Shown: positions 42,427-53,055 of the stretch, piece after piece
Layout: each line of letters starts with the position of its first letter
How positions within the stretch are numbered: the first letter of the stretch is position 1
Origin: JANXUR01 sp038229415
GTDB taxonomy: Bacteria; Acidobacteriota; Terriglobia; Terriglobales; Acidobacteriaceae
NCBI GenBank assembly: GCA_038229415.1
Contig: JBBROM010000001.1
Coordinates: 124,001 to 188,000 of the forward strand
Direction: 5' to 3'
Length of the DNA stretch: 64,000 bases
Made by a program: the position numbers and the translations under genes
Notes under the pieces: model-generated
The model's input: only the letters and a program-made list of their open reading frames with translations
Databases searched by the model: none
Told to the model about the DNA's origin: nothing

Positions 42427-42828
42427 CTATCTGCCCACGATCTGCGCGGCTTGCAACGTGTCGGTGTACTGCTGGAATCTTGTGGCCTTGCCGTCTTTGA
42501 TTGCCCAGACGTGGACGACCTGCGCGTTCAGGCTCTTGCCGGTAGCCTTGTAGGTGCCGGTGTAGCGCCCGGTCATGATGACCACGTCGCCCGCATCGTG
42601 GATCACTTCGGGGTGGACTGCGAAGCCGTCCCATTCAGTGGCGAGGGGCATGAAGACGCCAGCCAAAACCGCGGCTGGGCCTTTATAGGGATTGCCTGCA
42701 GCGTAGATAAAGTTATCGGCCTCGCGCCACTCGATGTCGTCGGCCATGGAGTCGAGGATGGTGGGCACGTCGCCGGTGGCAAAGGCTGCGTACAAACCTT
42801 GAATCAAAGCTACATTCTGCTGGGACAT
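42427..42828 (-). CDS. SnoaL/NTF2-like polyketide cyclase-family protein
   Basis: 133 residues. SnoaL-like fold: NVALIQGLYAAFATGDVPTI, MADDIEWREADNFIYAAGNP, GFAVHPEVIHDAGDVVIMTG, HVWAIKDGKATRFQQYTDTL. Such cone-shaped proteins bind small hydrophobic ligands; several hydroxylate or cyclise, but no activity can be assigned. AGGAG precedes the ATG. It lies 14 bp downstream of rluB on the same strand, so it is the end of that operon. Confidence 0.85.
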   Translation of the reverse strand: MSQQNVALIQGLYAAFATGDVPTILDSMADDIEWREADNFIYAAGNPYKGPAAVLAGVFMPLATEWDGFAVHPEVIHDAGDVVIMTGRYTGTYKATGKSLNAQVVHVWAIKDGKATRFQQYTDTLQAAQIVGR

Positions 42829-42842
42829 TCGGGGTACTCCTC

Positions 42843-43613
42843 TTAAGATGTTTGCGGGGCTCTTGAAGGCGGTCTGCGCTCGCGGGCCGCACCTCGGCCA
42901 GCAGTCTTCAGCTTGGCTACTTCTTCCAAAGTAAGTGCGCGTGAAACGCCCGGCGGCACGTCGAGTGCCAGCGGGCCGTAGCGGACGCGGCGAATTTTTT
43001 CCACATGGTGGCCGATGCGCTCGAACATCTTGCGGATCTGGCGATTGCGGCCTTCGATCAACGTGATCTCGAACCAGGGATTGTCGCCCTCTTTGATCAT
43101 CTTTACAGGCGCGGGAGCGGTGCGTCCCTTGCCGTCGCCTATGTTTAGGCCTTCGCGAATCTTGTCTAACTCACGCTCGTCGGGTACGCCCGCGACCTTC
43201 ACAACATAAGTCTTGGGCACATGTGACGCAGCTTTGGTCAGATAATTAGCTAAGTCACCGTCATTCGTAAATAGCAATAATCCTTCGCTGGCGTAGTCGA
43301 GCCGACCTATAGGGTAAATGCGAGCTTTGATCTTGGCTACTAAGTCCATCACGGTAGGGCGGCCTTCGGGGTCGCTTGCAGTTGTTACATAGCCTTTGGG
43401 CTTGTTTAGCATCAAATAAACATGGCGCTCAGGCTCGCGGAGTAACTTGCCATCAACCTTGATGTGGTCCGTGGCGAGGTCAGCCTTGGAGCCGAGTTCG
43501 GTGACGATTTCGCCGTTGACGCTGACGCGTCCGGTGAGGATGTACTCCTCTGCCTTGCGGCGCGAAGCTACGCCCGCCGACGCCATGATTTTTTGCAGAC
43601 GTTCGATGGCCAT
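42843..43613 (-). CDS. rluB: Ribosomal large subunit pseudouridine synthase, RluB/RsuA type
   Basis: 256 residues. S4 RNA-binding domain (MAIERLQKIMASAGVASRRK) followed by the pseudouridine synthase core with catalytic Asp in IYPIGRLDYASEGLLLFTND, LMLNKPKGYVTTASDPEGRP and EGRNRQIRKMFERIGHHVEK. Usually converts U2605 of 23S rRNA. A basic Arg/Pro-rich tail (AARERRPPSRAPQTS) ends the protein. It begins one base after the scpB stop and belongs to the scpA-scpB-rluB run. Confidence 0.93.
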   Translation of the reverse strand: MAIERLQKIMASAGVASRRKAEEYILTGRVSVNGEIVTELGSKADLATDHIKVDGKLLREPERHVYLMLNKPKGYVTTASDPEGRPTVMDLVAKIKARIYPIGRLDYASEGLLLFTNDGDLANYLTKAASHVPKTYVVKVAGVPDERELDKIREGLNIGDGKGRTAPAPVKMIKEGDNPWFEITLIEGRNRQIRKMFERIGHHVEKIRRVRYGPLALDVPPGVSRALTLEEVAKLKTAGRGAARERRPPSRAPQTS

Positions 43614-44405
43614 TTAGGTGCTGCTTTCTGGTTCGGTGGGCGCGGGTTCGATAGTTGCCTCTGCGGGCACTTCTGCGCTGGCGTCCTCGGTGTCAGGCTC
43701 TGCTATTTCGGGTAGGGCTGAGGTGTTCATCTTTGGCTGCTGCTGCGCTTCTTCTTCTGGCATGTCGGGCACGCCGGTGGCGTCTGCCATGCCGCCAGCC
43801 TCGCCGAACAAGCCGGACTGCGAATCTGTGATGAGCTTCTCAAACTCTTCGATACTAGGTAGTTCGCCGAGATCCTTGAGGCCGAAGCGGAGTAGAAAGT
43901 CCTTGGTCGTCTTATAGAGAATGGGGCGGCCTATGACTTCCTTACGGCCCGCGGTGGTGATGAGCTTGCGCTCGAGCAGTGTTCCAATAACCCCACTGGA
44001 GTCCACGCCGCGAATCTCGCTGATTTCAGGCACGGTAACAGGTTGTTTGTAGGCGATGACGGCGAGCGTTTCCAGCGCGGCCATGGAAAGGCGAATCGGC
44101 GGCTTGAGGCTCTTGGCAAAGCCGCGCACCACGTCGTGATGCTCGGGCTTGGTGGCGATGCGGAATCCGCCGGCAATGTTACGCACTTCCATGGCGCGTT
44201 CGCTGACGGAGTATTCCACAGTAAGTTGGCTGATGGCCTCGCGAACCTTTTCTTTCGCGGCGGTCTTTAGCTCCGGCGAACCGGGCGCGAGGGTTTCTTC
44301 TTGTGCAACGGTTTCGGCGAGTAACTCGGCGATCTGGTCCACCGTCACCGGAGTTTCGGCGGCGTAGAGGATGGCTTCGACTTTACTTTTGATGGCTGTG
44401 CTCAA
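43614..44405 (-). CDS. scpB: Segregation and condensation protein B
   Basis: 263 residues. Winged-helix protein of the SMC-ScpAB condensin: KSKVEAILYAAETPVTVDQI, SMAALETLAVIAYKQPVTVP, IRGVDSSGVIGTLLERKLIT, GRPILYKTTKDFLLRFGLKD. A C-terminal extension of about 80 residues, acidic and rich in Glu, Pro, Ala and Thr (EEEAQQQPKMNTSALPEIAE), is longer than typical. It lies between scpA (12 bp) and rluB. Confidence 0.94.
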   Translation of the reverse strand: MSTAIKSKVEAILYAAETPVTVDQIAELLAETVAQEETLAPGSPELKTAAKEKVREAISQLTVEYSVSERAMEVRNIAGGFRIATKPEHHDVVRGFAKSLKPPIRLSMAALETLAVIAYKQPVTVPEISEIRGVDSSGVIGTLLERKLITTAGRKEVIGRPILYKTTKDFLLRFGLKDLGELPSIEEFEKLITDSQSGLFGEAGGMADATGVPDMPEEEAQQQPKMNTSALPEIAEPDTEDASAEVPAEATIEPAPTEPESST

Positions 44406-44417
44406 TGCGTTAGTGTC

Positions 44418-45296
44418 CTATTTCCAATCGTCCCGAATGGCTGCTTCCTGGTTTACCAGCGCGTCGAATCCGCTGGCGCGGCGCACTAATACTTCGCCGA
44501 ACAGCGACTCCTGCCGTAACTCAATCGCCTGTAGTCGCACCATCTCCAGCAGCGCCAGAAACGTACATACCAAAGACTGTCGCGAGTGCAGCGTGCGCAA
44601 CAGTTGCTTCAGGCGGATGGGGCGATCTTCAAAGCTGAGTCGGCGGCGCAGATAGTCAATCATCTGGCCGACGGTGACGCTTTCCTCGTCAATGCGCAGA
44701 ATCGGCCGCTCTTTGGCGCGGCCCAGAATTTCGCGGAAGACGCGCACTAAGTCCACGGAGTCTGCGGAAAATTCAGGCTCGGTGCCTTCGTCGTTGCGGA
44801 ATTCGCGCAACGACGGATTCGACATCACCGCGTCTTCAATCTGCTGTTTCTGTTGCAGCATTTGTGCAGCGCTCTTGAATTTTTCATGTTCCAGCAGGCG
44901 ATTAACGAGTTCGAGCCGCGGGTCTTCGCCTTCACCATCGGCGGCTGCGGGATCGCGCGGCAGCAGCATCTTGCTCTTGATGTGGATGAGCAGCGATGCC
45001 ATGTAAACGAACTCGGCGGCAATGTTCACGTCGAGATGGCGAATGCGCTCCACATAGATGAGATACTGCGCGGTAATGCGCGCGATGGGGATGTCGTAAA
45101 TATCAATGTTCTGCTTGCGGATGAGGTCGAGCAGCAGGTCGAGCGGACCTTCGTAGATTTCTTCCACACTCACGGCGAAAGGGAAGTCGCTCTGCTTGTC
45201 GGGGCGGATGGTCTTGTCCACAGGCGCAGCTTGTGCTGCGATAGTAACGGCTGCGGTGGCTGCTTCTACGGTGGCGGGTTGGAAGGCTTCAGGCAT
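44418..45296 (-). CDS. scpA: Segregation and condensation protein A
   Basis: 292 residues from ATG 45296; a reading from 45398 runs inside trpS and is not real. Kleisin of the SMC complex: the first 45 residues form an Ala/Thr-rich extension, then FAVSVEEIYEGPLDLLLDLI, DIYDIPIARITAQYLIYVER, YMASLLIHIKSKMLLPRDPA (N-terminal kleisin domain) and a C-terminal winged helix (LRTLHSRQSLVCTFLALLEM). It starts 4 bp after the trpS stop. Together with ScpB it bridges SMC heads. Confidence 0.94.
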   Translation of the reverse strand: MPEAFQPATVEAATAAVTIAAQAAPVDKTIRPDKQSDFPFAVSVEEIYEGPLDLLLDLIRKQNIDIYDIPIARITAQYLIYVERIRHLDVNIAAEFVYMASLLIHIKSKMLLPRDPAAADGEGEDPRLELVNRLLEHEKFKSAAQMLQQKQQIEDAVMSNPSLREFRNDEGTEPEFSADSVDLVRVFREILGRAKERPILRIDEESVTVGQMIDYLRRRLSFEDRPIRLKQLLRTLHSRQSLVCTFLALLEMVRLQAIELRQESLFGEVLVRRASGFDALVNQEAAIRDDWK

Positions 45297-45300
45297 CGGC

Positions 45301-46461
45301 TTACGACTTCGGCAAAACGGGCGACGACGAATCGAGGTGCATGGCTTCGCGCACGCGCTCCATGGTGTGCTCGGCGGCAACGCGGGCCTTGTCGGCACCG
45401 TCTACGAGAATATCCCATGCGCGCTGGGGATTTTCCTCATATTCGCGGCGGCGCTCCTGCATCGGTGCCAAAACTTTCACGACACCATCGGCCACCCAGC
45501 CCTTGCACTGGATGCAACCGAACGCGGCGGAACGGCAGCCTGCGTTTACTTCAATGCACTTTTCTTCGCTACTGAATATCTTGTGCAAGTCCCACACCGG
45601 GCATTTGTCGGGGTCGCCGGGATCGGTGCGGCGGACGCGCGCTCGGTCGGTGACCATGGTCTTCAATTTCGCGCGAACGTCGGCTTCGCTGTCGGTAAGG
45701 AAGATGGCATTGCCGTACGACTTGGACATCTTGCGACCGTCAGTGCCGGGCACGCGGGGGGAGGGGGTCAGGATGGTGGCGGGTTCGGGGAAGACAGGGT
45801 TCTTGACGCGCCCTGCAAGCGGATCGCCCGAAAGTGCCTGATCCCAGGACATCGTCTTCATCATCTCGCCGTTCATCACGATTGGCTTCTCCCCAGGCAC
45901 ATTGTCACAGTAGAGAAAATTGAAAGTTCGCCCAATCTCTCGCGTTAGCTCTAAATGGGCTGCTTGATCTTCTCCGACTGGAACAAACAGAGGTGTCTCG
46001 GCATCCTTGGTATACATCAAGATGTCGGCTGCTTGCAGCACTGGGTACCCGAGAAATCCGTGAGTCGCTAAATCTTTCCCTTGAATATTCTCTCGCTGTT
46101 CCTTATAAGTAGGAACGCGTTCTAGCTTCCCTAGCGGTGTAATCATGGAAAACATTAAGTACAGCTCCGCGTGCTGCTTCACGTGCGACTGCACAAAGAG
46201 GACGCTCTTGGTGGGATCGAGTCCGGCGGCTAGCCAGTCCATGGTTACTTCGAGCGTATTCTGCTTTACTTCCGAAGTGTCAGCGTAGTCGGTAGTAAGC
46301 GCGTGCCAGTCGGCGATGAAGTAGTAACAGTCATACTCGTCGCTGTTCTGCATCCGCACCCAGTTTTCCAGCGCGCCCACATAGTTGCCAAGGTGAAGTT
46401 TGCCGGTGGCGCGCATTCCGCTTAGTACACGCTTGTTACGGGTTGGGGAAGTTAGATTCAT
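45301..46461 (-). CDS. trpS: Tryptophanyl-tRNA synthetase
   Basis: 386 residues. Class Ic synthetase; the HIGH-like motif is in VLSGMRATGKLHLGNYVGAL and the KMSKS loop in GRKMSKSYGNAIFLTDSEAD. It also shows DVPGEKPIVMNGEMMK-type substrate region (NVPGEKPIVMNGEMM). Slightly longer than E. coli TrpS because of an insertion with Cys residues around 305-325 (KCPVWDLHKIFSSEEKCIEV), suggestive of a metal-binding module as seen in some TrpS. Same-strand neighbours M50, trpS, scpA, scpB, rluB form a conserved cluster. Confidence 0.97.
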   Translation of the reverse strand: MNLTSPTRNKRVLSGMRATGKLHLGNYVGALENWVRMQNSDEYDCYYFIADWHALTTDYADTSEVKQNTLEVTMDWLAAGLDPTKSVLFVQSHVKQHAELYLMFSMITPLGKLERVPTYKEQRENIQGKDLATHGFLGYPVLQAADILMYTKDAETPLFVPVGEDQAAHLELTREIGRTFNFLYCDNVPGEKPIVMNGEMMKTMSWDQALSGDPLAGRVKNPVFPEPATILTPSPRVPGTDGRKMSKSYGNAIFLTDSEADVRAKLKTMVTDRARVRRTDPGDPDKCPVWDLHKIFSSEEKCIEVNAGCRSAAFGCIQCKGWVADGVVKVLAPMQERRREYEENPQRAWDILVDGADKARVAAEHTMERVREAMHLDSSSPVLPKS

Positions 46462-46479
46462 GCCAGTTATAAGTAAGTC

Positions 46480-47181
46480 CTAAAAGCGCAGCAAAGCTGA
46501 GTCGAAAAAGTTGAGTACAGGGTTGATGACGGACCAAAGCCGGGATCCTAGCAAAAACACGATGATGAACATTCCGAACATGCCAATGCGGTCGTACACG
46601 TCGGCTATGGCCCGGGGTAGAAAGTGGCGGAGGATATGGCTGCCATCCAGCGGCGGAATGGGCATCAGGTTAAAAACGAACAGGATTACGTTGAGTACCA
46701 TGCCCTCATAGGCCAGCAGGATGAAGGGCATGAGCGGCGAATCGCCTTGCGCGCGCAGGGCTTCAAATCCCTCGAGCCCAGAGTGAGGCATGGTCATCAC
46801 CATGGTGTGGGCGATGGGTGACGTGAGCGAGAGGCCGCCGAGGATTAGCAGGAAAATGGTGGCCAGAATCAGGTTGCTGATCGGCCCGGCGATGGTGGTC
46901 AAAATGTCGTCGAGCTTAGGATGGCGGAAGTTCGCCGGACTGTAGGGAGTAGGCTTGGCCCAGCCGATGATTCCGCCCCACGAATATAGCGCCATCAGCG
47001 GCAGCAATACGGTGCCGAACGGGTCCATGTGCTTGAGCGGATTGAGCGTGATGCGGCCCAGCATGCGCGCTGTGGGGTCGCCGCGCCGATTCGCCATCCA
47101 TGCGTGAGCGGACTCGTGCACGCTGAGGGCGAACAGGAACATGATGAATTCAAACAGCTTATCTAAATAGTCAAGTGGCAT
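46480..47181 (-). CDS. M50 family site-2 protease-like membrane protein
   Basis: 233 residues with about six hydrophobic segments. FALSVHESAHAWMANRRGDP carries HExxH; FNLMPIPPLDGSHILRHFLP the Asp-containing NPDG-like motif. RITLNPLKHMDPFGTVLLPL is characteristic of the bacterial SREBP-cleaving-like family that precedes trpS in many genomes. An intramembrane metalloprotease of unknown substrate. 18 bp before trpS on the same strand and probably the first gene of the operon. No clear ribosome site at the ATG. Confidence 0.9.
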   Translation of the reverse strand: MPLDYLDKLFEFIMFLFALSVHESAHAWMANRRGDPTARMLGRITLNPLKHMDPFGTVLLPLMALYSWGGIIGWAKPTPYSPANFRHPKLDDILTTIAGPISNLILATIFLLILGGLSLTSPIAHTMVMTMPHSGLEGFEALRAQGDSPLMPFILLAYEGMVLNVILFVFNLMPIPPLDGSHILRHFLPRAIADVYDRIGMFGMFIIVFLLGSRLWSVINPVLNFFDSALLRF

Positions 47182-47282
47182 TCTGAGTCATGGAGCGTTG
47201 GGGCGAAATATGAAGTTTACCACGCAGGGGTTGGGGCTTGGTGGCTGGAACTGCCAGCGGTGGGGGTGGGGTGTTCGGGGTA

Positions 47283-47350
47283 GGGGGCCTTCGACTTCGC
47301 AGGTGGAATCCTGCTTCGCGGATTTCCGCCTGCTCTGCGCAGGCTGACAC
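47283..47350. repeat. REP-like palindrome, family A copy 7
   Basis: GGGGGCCTTCGACTTCGC and GCGCAGGCTGACAC enclose a 13-bp imperfect stem GCAGGTGGAATCC...GGATTTCCGCCTGC. It lies in the 222-bp gap before the M50 operon; its outer flank is GT-rich as in other copies. Confidence 0.75.
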
Positions 47351-47403
47351 CGTTAGCGAGTTGCTCAACGATGACACGGTGGAGAGAGATCACAGGGAGC
47401 GAC

Positions 47404-48036
47404 TTAGCGTTGGGTGAGCGTAAGGCGGTGGTGGCCGATGATTGCAGTTTCCACGCGGGCTGGCATCACGAAGCGGGTTTCGAGTCCCACTCCGGGATAG
47501 CGCGGCGCGACGTATTTTTGCGCGAAAATTTCCAGCAGGAATCCAGGCACTTCGACGCCATCGAGCAAGACGGAAACGATATCCACTTCGCCGTGGAAGT
47601 GGGTGCCATTGGCGCGGGCGACGGCGTTGACTTCATGCTGGCCCTGAAACAGATTGAGCAGCGCGTTGCCCGGCTTGCCGTTGCGAATCTCGTCGAAGTC
47701 CACGATCGCGACGGCTGTGATCATGCCCGGCGAGCTGGAAAAATGGACGGACTTTACGCCGCGCGGCAGCTTGGTGTCAGGGCGTGAGAAGTGGGCGTTG
47801 ACTTCGTCTTCGCTGATGGTGGTGGGGCGAGGATCGGGATTCGACCGTTTTCCGTTTTGCTGAAGGTAGTCGAGCTTGGAGCGCAGCGGATCGGGCGTAT
47901 TGGATTGTGATGGTTGTTGAGTGAGGGGTACGGGTTGCTGTGCGATTGCTGGACTCGTCAGTCTGGGCGAAAGCAGTATGGCGACCCCGGCGAGGAAGCA
48001 GATAATGCCGGGATGGAGAAAGCTGAAACGAGTCAT
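47404..48036 (-). CDS. Exported hypothetical protein of the lepB-asmA operon
   Basis: 210 residues with a signal peptide (LHPGIICFLAGVAILLSPRL) and no family recognised. DEVNAHFSRPDTKLPRGVKS, AVAIVDFDEIRNGKPGNALL and NGTHFHGEVDIVSVLLDGVE suggest an AsmA-associated periplasmic beta protein. Overlaps the upstream asmA stop by 4 bp (ATGA), so it is translated with it. Function unknown, probably linked to envelope assembly. Confidence 0.75.
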   Translation of the reverse strand: MTRFSFLHPGIICFLAGVAILLSPRLTSPAIAQQPVPLTQQPSQSNTPDPLRSKLDYLQQNGKRSNPDPRPTTISEDEVNAHFSRPDTKLPRGVKSVHFSSSPGMITAVAIVDFDEIRNGKPGNALLNLFQGQHEVNAVARANGTHFHGEVDIVSVLLDGVEVPGFLLEIFAQKYVAPRYPGVGLETRFVMPARVETAIIGHHRLTLTQR

Positions 48037-50267
48037 CGAGAAGATTTCTTGGGATTGCTGGCTGTCGGCGTTGAAACACTTGCGGCGTCAGCCGCGGATT
48101 CCAGCTTCGGCTTTAGGGTGCTGCCCACCACATGGAACTGCTCGCGTCCGCGCGTGAGATGCAAGTCCATTTCGCCTTTGCCGCCAATCGTGCCTTCTAA
48201 AGCATAGATGCTATTTCCAGCTTTGAGTTTGCCTTCCGAGAGTTCCAGTGCGCCCTGATTCACACGGAATTTGGATGTGAAACCGGTGAGTCGCATTGCG
48301 GTATGCGGCTCGGCGGGCTCGATGCGAGCCGCAGTGATGGTGCCATCCGCGTGCAGTTGCGCTAGGTCGGTAGGCGGCGCAGAACGCACGCCCATGCCAC
48401 GGTACCAAGGCCTTTTGGGCGAAGTGGGTGCCAGAAGTTCCTGCAGGTCGGCGGCAGAAATTTTCTCGGTATGCAGGTCGAGGTGATACAGGCACGGCTC
48501 GGATTGGTTGCAGGTCAAGGCGCGCTCGGCGGAGCCACTCCAGTTGGTGGGGCCGAGCTTGGCGGTCAGTTTTTCCAGGCGGAACGAGGTGGGCAGAAAA
48601 GTTACGGTGGCCGTCTCGAGTTGGAGCGGCATAGACAAGCCGGACAGTTCGGTGAGCACTGTGTGCAGTTGCGCGGTGCCGGAAAGCGTTGGCGCGGCAA
48701 AGCCTGCCGCCGTGCCAGTGATGGTTGCGTCGAGATGCAGGCCGCCGTCCGCTGTAGTGGCGGGTACGGTGAGGCCAGCGGTGTGCGCGAGTTGTAAGGC
48801 GCGCTGCATCTGGGCGTCGCCCGTGGCATGGAGTGTGTAGCCCGCCTTGTTCCACCAGCCGCTAATTTCAAGGGGTGCAAGCGGCGCAGCTTTGGCGTTG
48901 GCGATTTTGATGGGGCCGATGGTGATGGCGTCTTTGGGCACGACCGCCGAGGTGCTGAGGGAATGCTTCGTGGCTTTGACCCTTTTGACGCCGTGGATCG
49001 GTTTCCCATCACTCACGCTCGTTAATAGGGTTACATCGCCGAGCGTCAGTTCGGGCTTGAGTTCCGACGAGCGCAGCACCAGACCCATAGCCGAACTGGC
49101 GAGTGCGTGTGAGGGCGCTCCTCCGGATGTTTGTTCGGCGACGAGAGAGAAGTCCACGGTGCCGTCGGCGGAGAGGTCGCGGGGCAGGCCTTGCTTGCTG
49201 ACCTTGGCGAAGGCCAGCAAAGTATTCGCCCAAACCTTTTCTGCCTTCACTGCTACGGAGTATTCCGATGGCGCAAACAGCCCGGTTAGCTCGCCCTTGG
49301 CGATCACGCTGCTGCCGCCGAGTTCCATGGTGCAGGATGCCTCAGAGAGTTTGTCGGTTAGCACGCTATACCGGGCCGAGCATTTCGGCGAAAGCGTCGG
49401 CGCGCCGGAGGCTTCGATGTCATAACGATGGAATCCGCTGAGCGATCCAGTGGCGGCCAGTTGCAGGTCGGCGGCGCGACCGTTGAGGGTGACGTCGAAT
49501 AGGGTGCCGCCGCGCCAGCCGGGGTCGGTTCCGGAGATGAGGCGCGAGACCTGGCCGAGCTGTCCATCTTGCCAGCGCACTTCGCCCGCGAGTGGCGATT
49601 CGGCCAGGCTGGGGCCGCGCTTCAGGGTGAGGCTGGCTTTTACGGTTCCGGTGTCGCTCAGGGCTTGGTCGGTGCGTAGGGGGCGGGCTTCGAGGCCTAG
49701 ATACCAGGCGTCGTCAGAGGTGAGCGAGATGGAAAAATCGGCCTCGGTGAGCACCCAGGGTTTTTTTTCGGCACCGACTTTGAAGTTAATGCGGCCTTCG
49801 GTGGCGTTGATGTAGGGAAAGGGAGGCTTCTCGGCTGTGGGCGTTTCTGCGGTGGGGGTGACCGGCGTATTCGCGGCGCGGTTCAGGATGCTTTCGGTGT
49901 TCCAGCGACCGTGATCGAATACGAGGTTTAGGCTGGGCTCGGTGAGGTGCAGGCTGGAGATATCGAGTCTGCGCCGCCACAGGGTGCTCAAGCGCAGGTT
50001 GGCGGAAACATGGCGCGAACGCAGCAGAGGTTCGTTGCCAAAGGCAGGATCTTCGGCGACAGAGAAGTCTTCGATGTCAAAACCGGGCTGCGGTAGAAAT
50101 CGCAGCGAGACGCTGCCCGCCGTCACTGGGCGCCACATGGCTCTGCTGAGTTCCGTGGTAATGGAGGCCTTCAGGCGGTCGGCACCGGGCCGGACGAAAT
50201 ACAGCGTGGCGAGAAGCAGTAGCGCGAGGCCAATCCACAGGCGACGCTTGCGCCAGGCAATGCTCAC
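48033..50267 (-). CDS. AsmA-family outer-membrane assembly protein
   Basis: 744 residues from GTG 50267, which overlaps the lepB stop (GTGA); the longer reading is not supported. One N-terminal transmembrane helix (LWIGLALLLLATLYFVRPGA) anchors a long periplasmic part rich in beta strands: VSLRFLPQPGFDIEDFSVAE and LDISSLHLTEPSLNLVFDHG are typical AsmA N-domain strands, and NWSGSAERALTC with DLHTEKISAADLQELL the C-terminal AsmA_2-like domain. Such proteins are thought to carry lipids to the outer membrane. Middle of the operon lepB, asmA, hypothetical. Confidence 0.88.
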   Translation of the reverse strand: MSIAWRKRRLWIGLALLLLATLYFVRPGADRLKASITTELSRAMWRPVTAGSVSLRFLPQPGFDIEDFSVAEDPAFGNEPLLRSRHVSANLRLSTLWRRRLDISSLHLTEPSLNLVFDHGRWNTESILNRAANTPVTPTAETPTAEKPPFPYINATEGRINFKVGAEKKPWVLTEADFSISLTSDDAWYLGLEARPLRTDQALSDTGTVKASLTLKRGPSLAESPLAGEVRWQDGQLGQVSRLISGTDPGWRGGTLFDVTLNGRAADLQLAATGSLSGFHRYDIEASGAPTLSPKCSARYSVLTDKLSEASCTMELGGSSVIAKGELTGLFAPSEYSVAVKAEKVWANTLLAFAKVSKQGLPRDLSADGTVDFSLVAEQTSGGAPSHALASSAMGLVLRSSELKPELTLGDVTLLTSVSDGKPIHGVKRVKATKHSLSTSAVVPKDAITIGPIKIANAKAAPLAPLEISGWWNKAGYTLHATGDAQMQRALQLAHTAGLTVPATTADGGLHLDATITGTAAGFAAPTLSGTAQLHTVLTELSGLSMPLQLETATVTFLPTSFRLEKLTAKLGPTNWSGSAERALTCNQSEPCLYHLDLHTEKISAADLQELLAPTSPKRPWYRGMGVRSAPPTDLAQLHADGTITAARIEPAEPHTAMRLTGFTSKFRVNQGALELSEGKLKAGNSIYALEGTIGGKGEMDLHLTRGREQFHVVGSTLKPKLESAADAASVSTPTASNPKKSSR

Positions 50268-51034
50268 CGCACCCCCATCAAGGTGCGGCTCCAGCGCGTG
50301 CGGTCGAAGAAGTGGAACAGGATGGTGCCAAACCATTGCGCGCGGTCGGCCAGCGAATGCTTATCCACTTGCGTTGCGGGCGTTTCAAACGACCAATAAA
50401 CAAACATGGGCTTGCCGACGACATTCTCGCGCGGGATGAATCCCCAGAAACGGCTGTCGTAGCTCTGGTCGCGATTATCGCCCATGCCGAAGTACTTGCC
50501 CTCGGGGACGACGATGTCATTGCCTTCGATAAACGAGCGCTGCACCGCCGCCCATCCCGGATTGATCTGCGCAGCTTCCTGCGGCGGATAGAGCGGGAAG
50601 TTGTCGCGATAGGGATAGTCGTCCTTGTCCTTGTGGATGACCCATGGCTCTTCGATCTTTTCGCCGTTACGGTAGAGTTCGCCGTTGCGCAGATGAATCT
50701 TGTCGCCGGGCACGCCGATGATGCGCTTGACAATGTAAATGCCAGTGCCTTCCACGGAGACGAAGACGACGATGTCGCCACGCTTTACGTCGCTGTAAGG
50801 CAGCAGGCTGCTGAGCCACTTCGTCGGCGGCGCGTACTGCACCCGGTTGACGAACAGGTGGTCGCCGATCAGCAGGGTGTTTTCCATGGAGCTGGAGGGA
50901 ATCTCGAACGCCTGCATCAGGAAGGTGATGATGAACAGTCCGCTGACCAGAATGTTGGCGATGGAGGAGAGGAACTCCACCGTGGTTTCGGATTGGGGTT
51001 CGGGGGTGGCGGGGGCTTCCGACGAATTTGCCAT
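50264..51034 (-). CDS. lepB: Signal peptidase I (first copy)
   Basis: 256 residues from ATG 51034 (MANSSEAPATPEPQ); the longer reading begins inside unrelated sequence. One N-terminal membrane helix (ILVSGLFIITFLMQAFEIPS), catalytic Ser in PSSSMENTLLIGDHLFVNRV, catalytic Lys in GIYIVKRIIGVPGDKIHLRN, and box E-type YFGMGDNRDQSYDSRFWGFI. It cleaves Sec signal peptides at the inner membrane. A second lepB lies at 54349-55194, and the two border an island of exported proteins. Its stop overlaps asmA. Confidence 0.96.
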   Translation of the reverse strand: MANSSEAPATPEPQSETTVEFLSSIANILVSGLFIITFLMQAFEIPSSSMENTLLIGDHLFVNRVQYAPPTKWLSSLLPYSDVKRGDIVVFVSVEGTGIYIVKRIIGVPGDKIHLRNGELYRNGEKIEEPWVIHKDKDDYPYRDNFPLYPPQEAAQINPGWAAVQRSFIEGNDIVVPEGKYFGMGDNRDQSYDSRFWGFIPRENVVGKPMFVYWSFETPATQVDKHSLADRAQWFGTILFHFFDRTRWSRTLMGVR

Positions 51035-51260
51035 TTCGAGATCACGTCCAGGCGCGTGAACGCCTTCAGCTTGGGATGATTGCCTTTCCAAGATATCAGT
51101 GAAGTGGGGTAGGGGGCCAGAACCGAGGTGGCAGAGGCGCACTTTGAAGTTTCTAGGATTCTTGTTGCAAAAACTAGGGAACGGGTGTACCGTCTGCTTA
51201 GTTTCTCGGATCGGGCATCCCCGGCTTGGTCGAAGAGACTTACGTTGGCTCGAAGTAGAG

Positions 51261-52370
<1,110 letters not shown>

Positions 52371-53015
52371 GTCGGCGTATTTAACTCAATCCAGCAGGGC
52401 TCTCCGGGCGTATCCGTCGTGCCCACCCGGTACGGGCGCGTACCGATTCTTAGCGTCACGGGTTATGTGGGACTTCCTTTCAATCCCGGAAACTTTGTGT
52501 GCAAAGACGACGCCAATGCTGCCTATGTAATAAGCAATGGGACTACGCCGTGCCCAATAGGGGAGTCAATCGGTATTGAGGTCGGTGATTACAGCAACAT
52601 CGGCGCAAACCTGCACCTCGTGGATCTCGTCCCTGAGGCGAGCGTATCGGGCGCTATATCGCAGGGGCAAGTGCAACAGTTCAGTTGCACGGGTTCGTCA
52701 GGAAGTGGAAGCGGTACTGGCTATGTGAATGGCGGGGGTTGCAATAACGTCGGCCCTGGCGAGTTCAGTCTACCTTTTCAGGGCACAGGTAGTTACACTC
52801 TCAAGAATTTGTATGTCAACTACACTGTCGCCTCTGGCAGTCCAGTAGTTTCTCTTTATGTTAACAACATACAGACTCTGCATTGCACCGCGACGGGCAC
52901 ACAGTGCACGGACCCAACTTCCACAACGATAACTTCGGGATTGAAGTGCTCGATCCGAATCGGACTGTCGGGAGCATCTATCTCGAATGTCAACGTTACT
53001 GTTCAGTTGCAATAA
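52371..53015 (+). pseudogene. In-frame continuation of the TC-tract gene beyond an amber stop
   Basis: The frame of the preceding gene continues without stop after TAG 52368-52370 as VGVFNSIQQGSPGVSVVPTR, then VPILSVTGYVGLPFNPGNFV, GTTPCPIGESIGIEVGDYSN, to the end at 53015, similar in style (Gly/Ser/Thr-rich, paired Cys) to the upstream part. It has no own signal peptide, and the only start candidate (GTG 52419) lacks a ribosome site, so it is best read as the C-terminal half of one gene split by a point mutation or by a read-through stop. The upper limit of about 215 residues is added. Function unknown. Confidence 0.55.
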
Positions 53016-53055
53016 TGCGGGTTGCGCCCGCACTCTCGCCAAGGAGCCGTACTTT